Below are positions 16,574 through 23,552 of a stretch of 64,000 bases of DNA, piece by piece. The translations under genes and the position numbers were made by a program. Each line of letters starts with the position of its first letter. Position 1 is the stretch's first letter. The stretch is taken from NCBI RefSeq assembly GCF_042646065.1, contig NZ_JBHRTA010000061.1, forward strand, positions 110,633-174,632, given 5' to 3'. This DNA comes from Parapedobacter deserti (lineage in GTDB: Bacteria; Bacteroidota; Bacteroidia; Sphingobacteriales; Sphingobacteriaceae). The notes under the pieces were generated by a model. That model was not told the origin of the DNA. It searched no databases and saw nothing but the letters and a program-made list of their open reading frames with translations.

Positions 16574-17530
16574 ATGAAGAGAAACATGACAAACAAAATG
16601 AAATACCTGGCTCTGGGTTTCATGGCCTGCGCGGCAATGGTGTCCTGTAACAAAGATGATGATCCGGTGCCATCTAAGCCCACCATCGAAAACCTGGAGA
16701 TCGGGTCGGGTAACAATGGCATCGGTATGATTGGTCGAGACTTCCACCTCAATATGGACATCATAGCCGGCGAGCTGATCGAGACGGTAGCGGTCCAATT
16801 ACGCCAGCGAAGCGATGAAGAGTATGCTCACGAGTGGTCACATGAAATCACCTGGGAAGAATATCGGGGGGTGAAAAATGCCAATGTACACAAGCACTTT
16901 GATATTCCTGGAGATGCTGCAGAAGGTCTCTATGACTTTGTGATTATTGTCAACGATAAAAATGGTACGACCCTAGAAGAAGCGAAAGAAATCAAATTAA
17001 TTGACCCGTCGAAACTTCCGGTAGATCCAACGATGAGTGTTTTTAACCTAAGGCGAAAGGTGGGTGATGGTGATTTTGAAAGGATCTATAGCATGCTAGA
17101 GGGATTCGTAGATCCGACTAACAATACGTTCCATAAGGGGGATCACCTGGAGGGATTGGCTTCAGTCAGTAACTTGCGGGACAATGGCAGTTTGTATTTG
17201 TTGCTTATCAAGAAAAGCATGGGCCATAAGCCAGAAACGGTGGATGATATTGACTTTTCAAAAGCCATTGTATGTGATGCATTGGTGCATGAAAACATCA
17301 AAGAACGCAGGAGCGTTTCCAATTTTCTCCTGCTCACGGAATGGGGCGAACGCGAACGGCCCGAATTTATGATAGGAGCTACCGAGGACAATAACATACC
17401 TGCTCCCAGCCCCATTGATGGAGACAAAGCTTGGGAAAACGGAGCGTATTATTTCGGCGTGGTTTACACCAATTCCACACACAATCTCAGCACTCACTAT
17501 TACGTCGAGCTTACTATAAATGGATTTTAA
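16574..17530 (+). CDS. DUF4625-containing lipoprotein
   Basis: 318 aa. The signal region MKYLALGFMACAAMVSCNKD gives a lipobox cysteine near residue 25. Residues 37-140 match the DUF4625 pattern (KPTIENLEIGSGNNGIGMIG, FHLNMDIIAG, FDIPGDAAEGLYDFVIIVND), a small Ig-like fold found in Bacteroidota lipoproteins, often beside glycan or metal uptake loci. The C-terminal 170 residues are unrecognised. A fragment of a second DUF4625 gene follows directly. Role unknown; cell-envelope location is clear from the signal. Confidence 0.8.
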   Translation: MKRNMTNKMKYLALGFMACAAMVSCNKDDDPVPSKPTIENLEIGSGNNGIGMIGRDFHLNMDIIAGELIETVAVQLRQRSDEEYAHEWSHEITWEEYRGVKNANVHKHFDIPGDAAEGLYDFVIIVNDKNGTTLEEAKEIKLIDPSKLPVDPTMSVFNLRRKVGDGDFERIYSMLEGFVDPTNNTFHKGDHLEGLASVSNLRDNGSLYLLLIKKSMGHKPETVDDIDFSKAIVCDALVHENIKERRSVSNFLLLTEWGERERPEFMIGATEDNNIPAPSPIDGDKAWENGAYYFGVVYTNSTHNLSTHYYVELTINGF

Positions 17531-17532
17531 CA

Positions 17533-17673
17533 ACCGTGAAAACAGATGCTCACATCCTGGTACTGCACTTGGATACGGAGCTGACCGCGCCGGCCGGCCA
17601 CTATCATGTACGTCTGAAAGTGGTGGATCAGGCAGGCAAGGAGAACGAATTCGAGGAACATTTCGATAAATAA
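17533..17673 (+). pseudogene. 3' remnant of a second DUF4625 gene
   Basis: The frame reads TVKTDAHILVLHLDTELTAP, then AGHYHVRLKVVDQAGKENEF and a stop. This is the characteristic end of a DUF4625 domain (GxYHxxLKVxDxAGxE). It has no start of its own and begins right at the stop of the intact gene, so a tandem second gene has lost its 5' part and signal peptide. Confidence 0.6.
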
Positions 17674-17691
17674 CCCGATTTGAAATGAAGA

Positions 17692-17724
17692 CCGTTGCAA
17701 TCATGGGATTGCGACGGCTTTTTC
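17692..17724 (+). terminator. Rho-independent terminator
   Basis: CCGTTGCAATC, short loop, GATTGCGACGG, then CTTTTT: an 11-bp stem with one G-U pair. It ends the DUF4625 transcription unit 19 bp after the remnant's stop. Confidence 0.8.
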
Positions 17725-17960
17725 CGCTAAAAAAAACATCAGCGTTTTTGATATTTTAGCATATCGCCCGTGGTATTTGCCGGGGGCGTGGACGTGCGTG
17801 GCACGGCCGTGCGAGGTCAAGCACTGGCGCAATTCGATTAGGAGCTCGATTGAGCGTTGGTCACAAAACTAACCGTAGTTACGACTTTCCAATTTCCTCG
17901 TAGCACTACGGAAAACACCGACTGCAGTGTGGTACGGAGAAATGCGTACTAACCTCGCGC

Positions 17961-17968
17961 TACCTTTG
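17961..17968 (+). promoter_or_regulatory. -7 box very close to the start codon; possible leaderless transcript
   Basis: TACCTTTG fits TAnnTTTG and ends 5 bp before the ATG at 17974, where transcription would be expected to start. No ribosome-binding site lies between. The 17725-17960 stretch upstream shows a 12-bp palindrome GCACGGCCGTGC (17801-17812) and no gene. Confidence 0.45.
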
Positions 17969-17973
17969 TAGCG

Positions 17974-18522
17974 ATGAAAACACTGCTATTACTTTGTGCC
18001 GCTTTGCTGACAAGCGGAAAAACAACTCCTGAAGTGACTTTGCCGGCCGCTGACACCTATTTTTACGGTACGCTCAACGGGAAAAAATTTACCGGCAGGC
18101 CCGGCGAATTTTACTACTGGTTTGCAGGCGAAGATTTGTTTCTGTCTTGCAATTTTTCGGAAAGCGAAATGTTCTACGCATGGATAAACGGCATGGGGCC
18201 TACCGCCCGGACGGGTACTTTTGCATGGTACGACGGCTCTTCCTATGCAGGGCAGAAAGGTAAAGCCATCCTGCAGCAAATTATTCATGGCAATTCTTAT
18301 TCTCGCCCAGATACGTGGCGGAAAGTATGTGAACCCGGCGGGCACACTAGATATCAGGCATCGGAAGGTGGCATCACGATCTCCAAGATTGAGACGGCCA
18401 ACGGTGTGACCATCCTCGAAGGCACGATGACAGCGACTTTGTGGGATAACCGGACTCGGTGCAATGCCGCGAAGACTGCCGAAGTATCGATTGCCTTCCG
18501 CATCGCTGAATCCAAATTATAG
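17974..18522 (+). CDS. Hypothetical secreted protein, 182 aa
   Basis: Starts MKTLLLLCAALLTSGKTTPE, a short signal peptide without a clear lipobox (cysteine at residue 8 only). The mature part is beta-rich (YFYGTLNGKKFTGRPGEFYY, TRTG-like turns, ITISKIETANGVTILEGTMT) and contains two further cysteines (CEPGG, RCNAAK) that could form a disulfide. It looks like the small periplasmic beta-sandwich proteins with a TYFYGTLNGKxF opening common in Sphingobacteriaceae, but I cannot name a family. Single-gene unit with its own promoter; the 18523-18804 gap behind it holds TACTTTTG near 18713, a possible promoter box for the next gene. Confidence 0.6.
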   Translation: MKTLLLLCAALLTSGKTTPEVTLPAADTYFYGTLNGKKFTGRPGEFYYWFAGEDLFLSCNFSESEMFYAWINGMGPTARTGTFAWYDGSSYAGQKGKAILQQIIHGNSYSRPDTWRKVCEPGGHTRYQASEGGITISKIETANGVTILEGTMTATLWDNRTRCNAAKTAEVSIAFRIAESKL

Positions 18523-18804
18523 GGTCGCGGGCTTCGAGTGGGGGAGGAACCCGTTCATGTCTCGCTAAATCATCTTCAGACAGCTTCGTTTGCGTGATAC
18601 GCTTCGCTGGCCATGCCCTTATCTTTGTTTGAAGGTAGGTGTGTACCTATTTGACAGATTAGGAGCTAATCATCACGTCGCCGTTTACTTTCGAGTTTCT
18701 TGGGTTAAGTGTTACTTTTGTTCGGATTCGTTAAGGTATATAATAAACGCTTACTTTAGAGGCGATAACGAAACGTATTAATATGCAACACAAGAACTAA
18801 GAAT

Positions 18805-19026
18805 ATGAACTTACTTTTTTTAAATTTGGGAACCACGGAACTGGTCATCGTATTGCCGCTTTTGGCATTCATGTTTTACAGCCTTTTCCATGCGGCTACA
18901 AATACAAATATCCCCGGTTTGCACCGCTTGATTTGGGGGCTGGTAATCTTGGCTATTCCTGTGCTTGGCAGCGTGGCGTATTTGGTAATGGGCAGGAAGG
19001 CGGCGAAAAACTCGGTACGCGGATAA
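18805..19026 (+). CDS. PLDc_N-domain small membrane protein
   Basis: 73 aa, two membrane helices (ELVIVLPLLAFMFYSLFHAA and LIWGLVILAIPVLGSVAYLV) separated by a short loop, then MGRKAAKN. This is the phospholipase D nuclease N-terminal (PLDc_N) domain as a stand-alone inner-membrane protein, with the usual Pro-Gly-Ser-x-x-Y in helix two. Function of the stand-alone form is unknown. A 14-codon echo of its 5' end is found at 30203-30247. Confidence 0.8.
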   Translation: MNLLFLNLGTTELVIVLPLLAFMFYSLFHAATNTNIPGLHRLIWGLVILAIPVLGSVAYLVMGRKAAKNSVRG

Positions 19027-19160
19027 CAATGTGTCTGCATAATTAGAAAGTAAATACGGGCGAGATTTTTAGGTGTGCGGAGCATGATTTAAACCCGTCA
19101 TATGTGGAAATCAGTCCGGTTTTTCATCCTATGATAGATACAAGTATAAACCTTAATATC

Positions 19161-19602
19161 ATGGCTGAATTGAACACCGGACGGAGGCTGCAACCCAGGG
19201 TTGACCTCACGGCAATGGTAGGCTTAGGAGCAAGCGCTCGATGTGGCGATGCCAGACATCACTGATTCAACTGACTTCGCTCCGCTGGCAGACAACCGCA
19301 CAGTAACGCTTTTGCTGGGAGAAGATGGCCGGGTGGATTGGTATTGGGGTATGCTGACGGAACCGCTGGCTGGCCCGCACTCGACGGTAATGGGCAAAGA
19401 TGGTATCCAGGAGGTGCTACTGCAGAAAAAAGACGAGGTGCCGAAACTGACCGACGACGGTAAGGGCCTTATCGTGGTGATACGGCCAAGTGCACGCCCG
19501 GCTTACGCCAGCTTGGTGGACGCATTGGACGAGATGCGGATCTGTGGTATCAACCAGTACATGATCGGCGAAATCAGCCCGGAAGAAGAGGCCATGCTTT
19601 GA
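19161..19602 (+). pseudogene. exbD: Decayed second copy of exbD lacking its membrane helix
   Basis: Homologous to 3421-3909. The first 19 codons match, then about 54 bp encoding the DLAFLLITFFMLTTT helix are missing and replaced by a few bases, shifting the frame. The remainder, from the AMPDITDSTD segment to the end, is over 90 percent identical to the intact copy and still open, but could not be made as ExbD. Homology extends upstream to 19105 and a few bases past the stop, so the copied unit was larger than the gene. Confidence 0.92.
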
Positions 19603-19828
19603 AGTGCTGCTCGGCCGGGATAACCCGGGGGGCGTCACAGGCCACGAACCAATACACAGTTCATGATCTATAAATCCCCAAAAAACGACTACAACAATCT
19701 TAGATTTGGCTACACCTATTTGGCGAAGTTGTCTGAACTTTGTTTCAGCAAAAACAAGGTTATGAAAGCACACGCAGTAACCGTAAGCGCGATAGCGTCT
19801 TTAGATTCACAAGTAAAAGTCTAGCATC

Positions 19829-20593
19829 ATGAACACAAAAAACAAAGTAGCAGTAATAACGGGCGGAAGCCGCGGGCTTGGAAAGAACATGGCCATCGCT
19901 ATTGCCAAAAAAGGAATAGACGTGGTGATAACGTACAACAGCAGCAAAGAAAAGGCTGACGAGGTGGTTAGCGAAATCGGGTCGTTGGGACAAAGCGCTT
20001 TTGCCTTTCAGCTTGACACGAGAAATGTAAGCGCCTTTGATGCATTTATCAACGAGGTGACCGGCCAACTGCAAGAAAAAACAGGTAGTCCGAATTTCGA
20101 TTTTCTTATCAACAACGCCGGAACGGCGCTGTATGCGCCTATTGCTGAGGTTAGCGAGAGCCAGGTGGATGAGATATTCGATATACACTATAAGGGGGTG
20201 TTTTTCTTGACGCAGAAAGCGCTGCCCTTTATCAATAACGGCGGGGGGATTATCAACGTTTCGTCAGGATTGACCCGGATGACGTTACCGGGTTCGTCAG
20301 TTTATGCTTCTGCCAAAACTGCCGTGGAAACCTTTACGCGCTATCTGGCGAAAGAATTGGGCGAACGGAAAATCCGAGCCAACGTGGTTGCTCCAGGAGC
20401 AATTGAGACGGACTTTGGCGGTGGAAGAACGCGTGATAATAAAGAAATTAACGCGATGATTGCGGGATATACAGCCCTCGGCAGGGTGGGTCTGCCCGAT
20501 GACATCGGCGGTGTAGTGGCCTTTCTGTGTACCGAAGAGGCGTATTGGATAAATGCACAGCGCATTGAAGTTTCGGGCGGGCAATCGCTGTGA
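19829..20593 (+). CDS. Short-chain dehydrogenase/reductase (SDR), 254 aa
   Basis: Classical SDR: NAD(P)-binding TGGSRGLG near residue 11, NNAG in the middle, INVSSG with the catalytic serine, SVYASAKTAV with the Tyr-x-x-x-Lys pair, and the C-terminal EVSGGQ. The basic residue after the glycine motif (SRG) favours NADP(H). Substrate unknown. The AraC-type regulator starts 18 bp downstream in the same direction; the pair is likely co-transcribed, and an analogous SDR-AraC pair exists at 36807-38687. Confidence 0.9.
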   Translation: MNTKNKVAVITGGSRGLGKNMAIAIAKKGIDVVITYNSSKEKADEVVSEIGSLGQSAFAFQLDTRNVSAFDAFINEVTGQLQEKTGSPNFDFLINNAGTALYAPIAEVSESQVDEIFDIHYKGVFFLTQKALPFINNGGGIINVSSGLTRMTLPGSSVYASAKTAVETFTRYLAKELGERKIRANVVAPGAIETDFGGGRTRDNKEINAMIAGYTALGRVGLPDDIGGVVAFLCTEEAYWINAQRIEVSGGQSL

Positions 20594-20611
20594 TTTTTTT
20601 ACCTTAGTGAG

Positions 20612-21523
20612 ATGAAGCCGTTAACGATTAAAACCATCAGCGATTTTCATCAGCTGCACCGGCTGGCGCCACCCGAGCATCCGCTCATCAGCGTAGTGGA
20701 CTACGCGGAGGTGGCATTGGCGAAAAGAAACAACCCGATGCCTACGGTTGCTGAGTACTATTCTATTTCGGTAAAACGGGGGTTAAGCGGAAAAATGCGT
20801 TATGGCCAGCAAGCATATGATTTCGATGAGGGGGTGATGTATTTTTTGGCGCCTAAGCAGGTATTACAGGCTTCTCCGGTTCCTGATGAAAACACCCGCC
20901 CTTCTGGTTGGATTCTGCTGGTTCATACTGATTTTTTGTGGGGAACATCACTTGCGAAAAGCATGAAGCAATACGATTTTTTCGATTATTCGGTAAGCGA
21001 GGCTTTATTTCTTTCGGAAAGGGAAGAAGCAACCGTCAACGGGATAATTGCTAACATTAAGCAGGAATATCAGGCCAATATTGATAAATTCAGCCAGCGT
21101 ATTATTATTTCGCAGATTGAAACCTTATTGAATTATTCGGAACGTTTTTACGAACGGCAATTCATTACGCGGAAAATAGCCAGTCACCAAATTTTAAATC
21201 GGTTGGAGGATTTGCTGGATGATTATTTTAACAGCCGTGATCTCATGCAGAAAGGGGCGCCAACGGTTCAATCGGTGGCGGATGAACTGCATGTGTCGCC
21301 GAATTATCTTAGTAGTCTGTTAAAAGTGCTAACGGGGCAAAGTACCCAACAGCACATTCACGAAAAGCTGATTAAAAAAGCGAAAGAGAAATTATCAACG
21401 ACCAATTTATCGGTCAGCGAAATTGCTTATGAACTTGGGTTTGAACACTCGCAATCATTCAGCAAACTGTTTAAAGCAAAAACAAGCCAATCGCCTTTGG
21501 AATTCAGGCAGGCGTTTAACTAG
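20612..21523 (+). CDS. AraC-family transcriptional regulator, 303 aa
   Basis: N-terminal cupin-like effector domain (residues about 20-190) and C-terminal double HTH: TVQSVADELHVSPNYLSSLL and LSVSEIAYELGFEHSQSFSK, ending SPLEFRQAFN. About the usual 300 aa. It follows the SDR gene closely and probably controls it. The protein is clearly paralogous to the AraC at 36807-37745: both share QQHIHxKLIxKAKEKLSTT and SQSP/NQSPLEFR motifs. Confidence 0.92.
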   Translation: MKPLTIKTISDFHQLHRLAPPEHPLISVVDYAEVALAKRNNPMPTVAEYYSISVKRGLSGKMRYGQQAYDFDEGVMYFLAPKQVLQASPVPDENTRPSGWILLVHTDFLWGTSLAKSMKQYDFFDYSVSEALFLSEREEATVNGIIANIKQEYQANIDKFSQRIIISQIETLLNYSERFYERQFITRKIASHQILNRLEDLLDDYFNSRDLMQKGAPTVQSVADELHVSPNYLSSLLKVLTGQSTQQHIHEKLIKKAKEKLSTTNLSVSEIAYELGFEHSQSFSKLFKAKTSQSPLEFRQAFN

Positions 21524-21577
21524 GCCCCTCACTTAATGAACATGCAATTGCCATAAACCCGGATGGTATCGTAGGTT

Positions 21578-21622
21578 AAAGAAAATCTCAGGAAATTGAT
21601 CGAGCGGTGCCGGACGAATATG
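21578..21622. repeat. Imperfect direct repeat flanking the PIN toxin-antitoxin pair, left copy
   Basis: About 38 of 46 bases match 22419-22463. In matching frames both encode KE-L-KL-ERCR-N (KENLRKLIERCRTN here), so they look like pieces of one coding family. No family identified. Confidence 0.7.
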
Positions 21623-21677
21623 GCAGCGTTTGATATGGCCGTTCTATCCAATCGGCCGGTTTTAGAGAAAATTAGCT

Positions 21678-21685
21678 TATCTTTG
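21678..21685 (+). promoter_or_regulatory. -7 box of the toxin-antitoxin operon
   Basis: TATCTTTG fits TAnnTTTG exactly, 16 bp before the antitoxin ATG, with TTTT as a weak -33 element upstream. A strong AAAGGAGG ribosome-binding site follows it. Confidence 0.55.
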
Positions 21686-21701
21686 CGTAAAGGAGGTAGA
21701 T

Positions 21702-21923
21702 ATGTACACGGCGATAAAAGGAATCTATGAAAATGGTAAAATAACCTTTACTGAAGAGCCTCCAGTAAAGTCTAAAGCGGAAGTAATGATTACGTTCCTC
21801 ACCGGTCAAGACAGTGCTGAAAAAGCGCCGAAAGGGAAAGTGAAGATTGGGCTGTTGGAGGGTAAAATAAAGCTTCCGGAAGACTTTAATGAGCCGTTGG
21901 ATGACTTAAAAGATTACATGTAA
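21702..21923 (+). CDS. Antitoxin of a VapBC-like (PIN) toxin-antitoxin pair
   Basis: 73 aa: MYTAIKGIYENGKITFTEEP with a small beta N-terminus (the GxYxxGKIxxxEPPP pattern of DUF2281-like antitoxins) and a charged, probably disordered C-terminus that would wrap the toxin (KLPEDFNEPLDDLKDYM). Preceded by AAAGGAGG at ideal spacing. The toxin gene starts 2 bp after its stop. It should neutralise the PIN nuclease and repress the operon. Confidence 0.85.
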   Translation: MYTAIKGIYENGKITFTEEPPVKSKAEVMITFLTGQDSAEKAPKGKVKIGLLEGKIKLPEDFNEPLDDLKDYM

Positions 21924-21925
21924 AT

Positions 21926-22324
21926 ATGTACTATTTACTTGATACCCATGTATGCATTTGGGCTTTAGCAGACCAAAGTAAGTTGTCTGATCGAGTGCGG
22001 GAGATACTTGAAAGCAATGACAACGGTTTTTTCGTAAGCAAAATGAGCTTTTTCGAAATAGCTATTAAATTGAAAATCCGAAAGTTGACGGAGTTTAGGG
22101 TATCGCTCGACGAATTCATTGATGCTACTTATCGCTCGGGATATAATACACTGTCAATTAAAGACGAACATTTCAAGACTTATATGGAGATGGATTTTAC
22201 GGAGAATCATCGTGATCCATTTGATAGGTATTTACTCGCGACTGCCAAATATGAAAATCTTTCCTTCATAACGAAGGATGAAAAGTTTGAGGCCTATAAG
22301 GAGAGCTACCCTATTATTTGGTGA
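21926..22324 (+). CDS. PIN-domain (VapC-like) toxin ribonuclease
   Basis: 132 aa PIN domain: LLDTHVCIWALAD with the first acidic residue (D6), MSFFEIAIKLKIRKL with the second, and HRDPFDRYLLATAKY with the third acidic pair, then SFITKDEKFEAY. The complete acidic triad suggests an active Mg-dependent RNase. Toxins of this clade usually cut tRNA or rRNA. Pair is AT-rich compared with neighbours and lies between short direct repeats, consistent with horizontal gain. Confidence 0.92.
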   Translation: MYYLLDTHVCIWALADQSKLSDRVREILESNDNGFFVSKMSFFEIAIKLKIRKLTEFRVSLDEFIDATYRSGYNTLSIKDEHFKTYMEMDFTENHRDPFDRYLLATAKYENLSFITKDEKFEAYKESYPIIW

Positions 22325-22418
22325 GCGAAGGAACTAGCAACTTGAACGTATATTGTCTCGGTGCTATTTCAAGCTTTCTTGTGGAGAAACACAATCGCCA
22401 AAGAAGGATGAGCCGACG

Positions 22419-22463
22419 AAAGAAGATTTGAAGAAATTGGTCGAGCGGTGCCGGGCGAATACG
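22419..22463. repeat. Imperfect direct repeat flanking the PIN toxin-antitoxin pair, right copy
   Basis: Counterpart of 21578-21622; here the peptide reads KEDLKKLVERCRANTD. The surrounding 22325-22487 stretch holds no complete gene. Confidence 0.7.
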
Positions 22464-22487
22464 GATAGGAGGAATCAAACGGCTACG

Positions 22488-22916
22488 TCACCTGATGACC
22501 TGACTTATGAATATGACAGGGGTTATATCGGTATAGTTAGCGAAATCTGCTCTTATGACGTCTCTGTTTGGTCCGATTGCAGCATGATAGTCGCTTAAGC
22601 TTTTTACATAAAAGGTACCGATAGCCATAAACGGCAACGGAGTATCGGGAATACCGCTGGCGAGTCCTTTCTCGATGGTATATCTGACCAGATTTGACCC
22701 TAAAAACCCAGCTACCATGGGCATGTGCTTGGTTTTATAATACGCCATGTCAAAAGTTTTTCCTTCGGAAAATGGGTAAATGATAGCCACTTTTATTAAG
22801 CCTTTTTCGTTTTCGGCGGAGATTGGCTTTATAACATCAGATGACTGTTCTTCCTTGCTGAAAGAGGTAAGACATGTGATCAAAAGCAGAAATGAGGCGA
22901 TGTGTTTAAATGTCAT
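22488..22916 (-). CDS. EthD-domain protein with signal peptide
   Basis: 142 aa. A signal peptide (MTFKHIASFLLLITCLTSFS) leads to IKVAIIYPFSEGKTFDMAYY, then KTKHMPMVAGFLGSNLVRYT, the EthD dimeric alpha/beta-barrel pattern. EthD-family proteins were first described in ether degradation but most are of unknown function. The signal makes it periplasmic. It stands alone. Confidence 0.82.
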   Translation of the reverse strand: MTFKHIASFLLLITCLTSFSKEEQSSDVIKPISAENEKGLIKVAIIYPFSEGKTFDMAYYKTKHMPMVAGFLGSNLVRYTIEKGLASGIPDTPLPFMAIGTFYVKSLSDYHAAIGPNRDVIRADFANYTDITPVIFISQVIR

Positions 22917-22996
22917 GACAGATATTTTTGTGTATTCAAACTAATTCGGAGGTGACCCTCCCGGCCGTGGGTGACCTATCGGTTTTCGATAGCGCT

Positions 22997-23401
22997 TCAT
23001 TGATAGGCCAGTACAAGCCGCTTGCTGTCAATCGAAAGGATCTGCCATGTTTGCTTTGTTTCGCTAGGCATCCACTCGTAGTGCGTGGTAACCTGTAGGG
23101 TAGCGCCGGATTGGTTCCATCGGCCCTCGTAATTGGCATATGCCACTGGCGGCGTAGCGCACCAGCCTGCAATCTGTCGCATCACCACCTGACCATTTGC
23201 TTGGAATATCATGCCGTAGTCGTCGTTCTTCAATCGGGAGGCCCGGGTGTAAATGACAGCATTTTCCTCACTGCCTGCTTGGACCCACGTGCCGAGCAAC
23301 GGATTGTTCGGGTCGATAGCCAGGTCATTTTTACTGCATGCGGCGAATACGATCAAACCGATGGCCAACATAAGGTAATGCTTTATGGGATGAGTAGCCA
23401 T
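22997..23401 (-). CDS. Small lipoprotein, lipocalin-like
   Basis: 134 aa. MLAIGLIVFAACSKNDLAID gives a lipobox cysteine. The mature part (NPLLGTWVQAGSEENAVIYT, GMIFQANGQVVMRQ, EGRWNQSGATLQVTT) matches the short lipocalin-like/DUF-type beta-barrel lipoproteins of Bacteroidota that start with L.GTW. Function unknown. Downstream lies EthD on the same strand. Confidence 0.7.
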   Translation of the reverse strand: MATHPIKHYLMLAIGLIVFAACSKNDLAIDPNNPLLGTWVQAGSEENAVIYTRASRLKNDDYGMIFQANGQVVMRQIAGWCATPPVAYANYEGRWNQSGATLQVTTHYEWMPSETKQTWQILSIDSKRLVLAYQ

Positions 23402-23470
23402 AGCTCTATTGGTTTTGTCTCTAATTGAACGTAAACAGATCGCTTTTTGCTACAGTGCGCTATACACGTC

Positions 23471-23540
23471 TACGATTAAATGGTGTCTTTCTGTCATGAC
23501 CTGGTTCAGGATTTCGAAACATACCGCCGCACGACGCTGA
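23471..23540 (-). pseudogene. Third, collapsed copy of the 594-aa gene family
   Basis: The minus strand contains EILNQVMTE in place of the 594-aa C-terminus EILNQVMAEDAV, with about 30 similar bases continuing past the stop. Immediately upstream is a 17-19 base match to the cold-shock region (VVRWF codons, 5703-5722). Some 480 codons between are missing. The 23402-23552 gap has nothing else. The match is short, so this is less certain than the copy at 3184-3252. Confidence 0.5.
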
Positions 23541-23552
23541 ATCTTGGAAGAT

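Noticed and set aside
17258..17704. 148-codon minus-strand frame opposite the DUF4625 gene
   Set aside because: Antisense of a lipoprotein gene with signal peptide; no motif of its own.
21578..22463. Composite transposon carrying the toxin-antitoxin pair
   Set aside because: Repeats are short, imperfect and coding-like; no terminal inverted repeats or transposase found.
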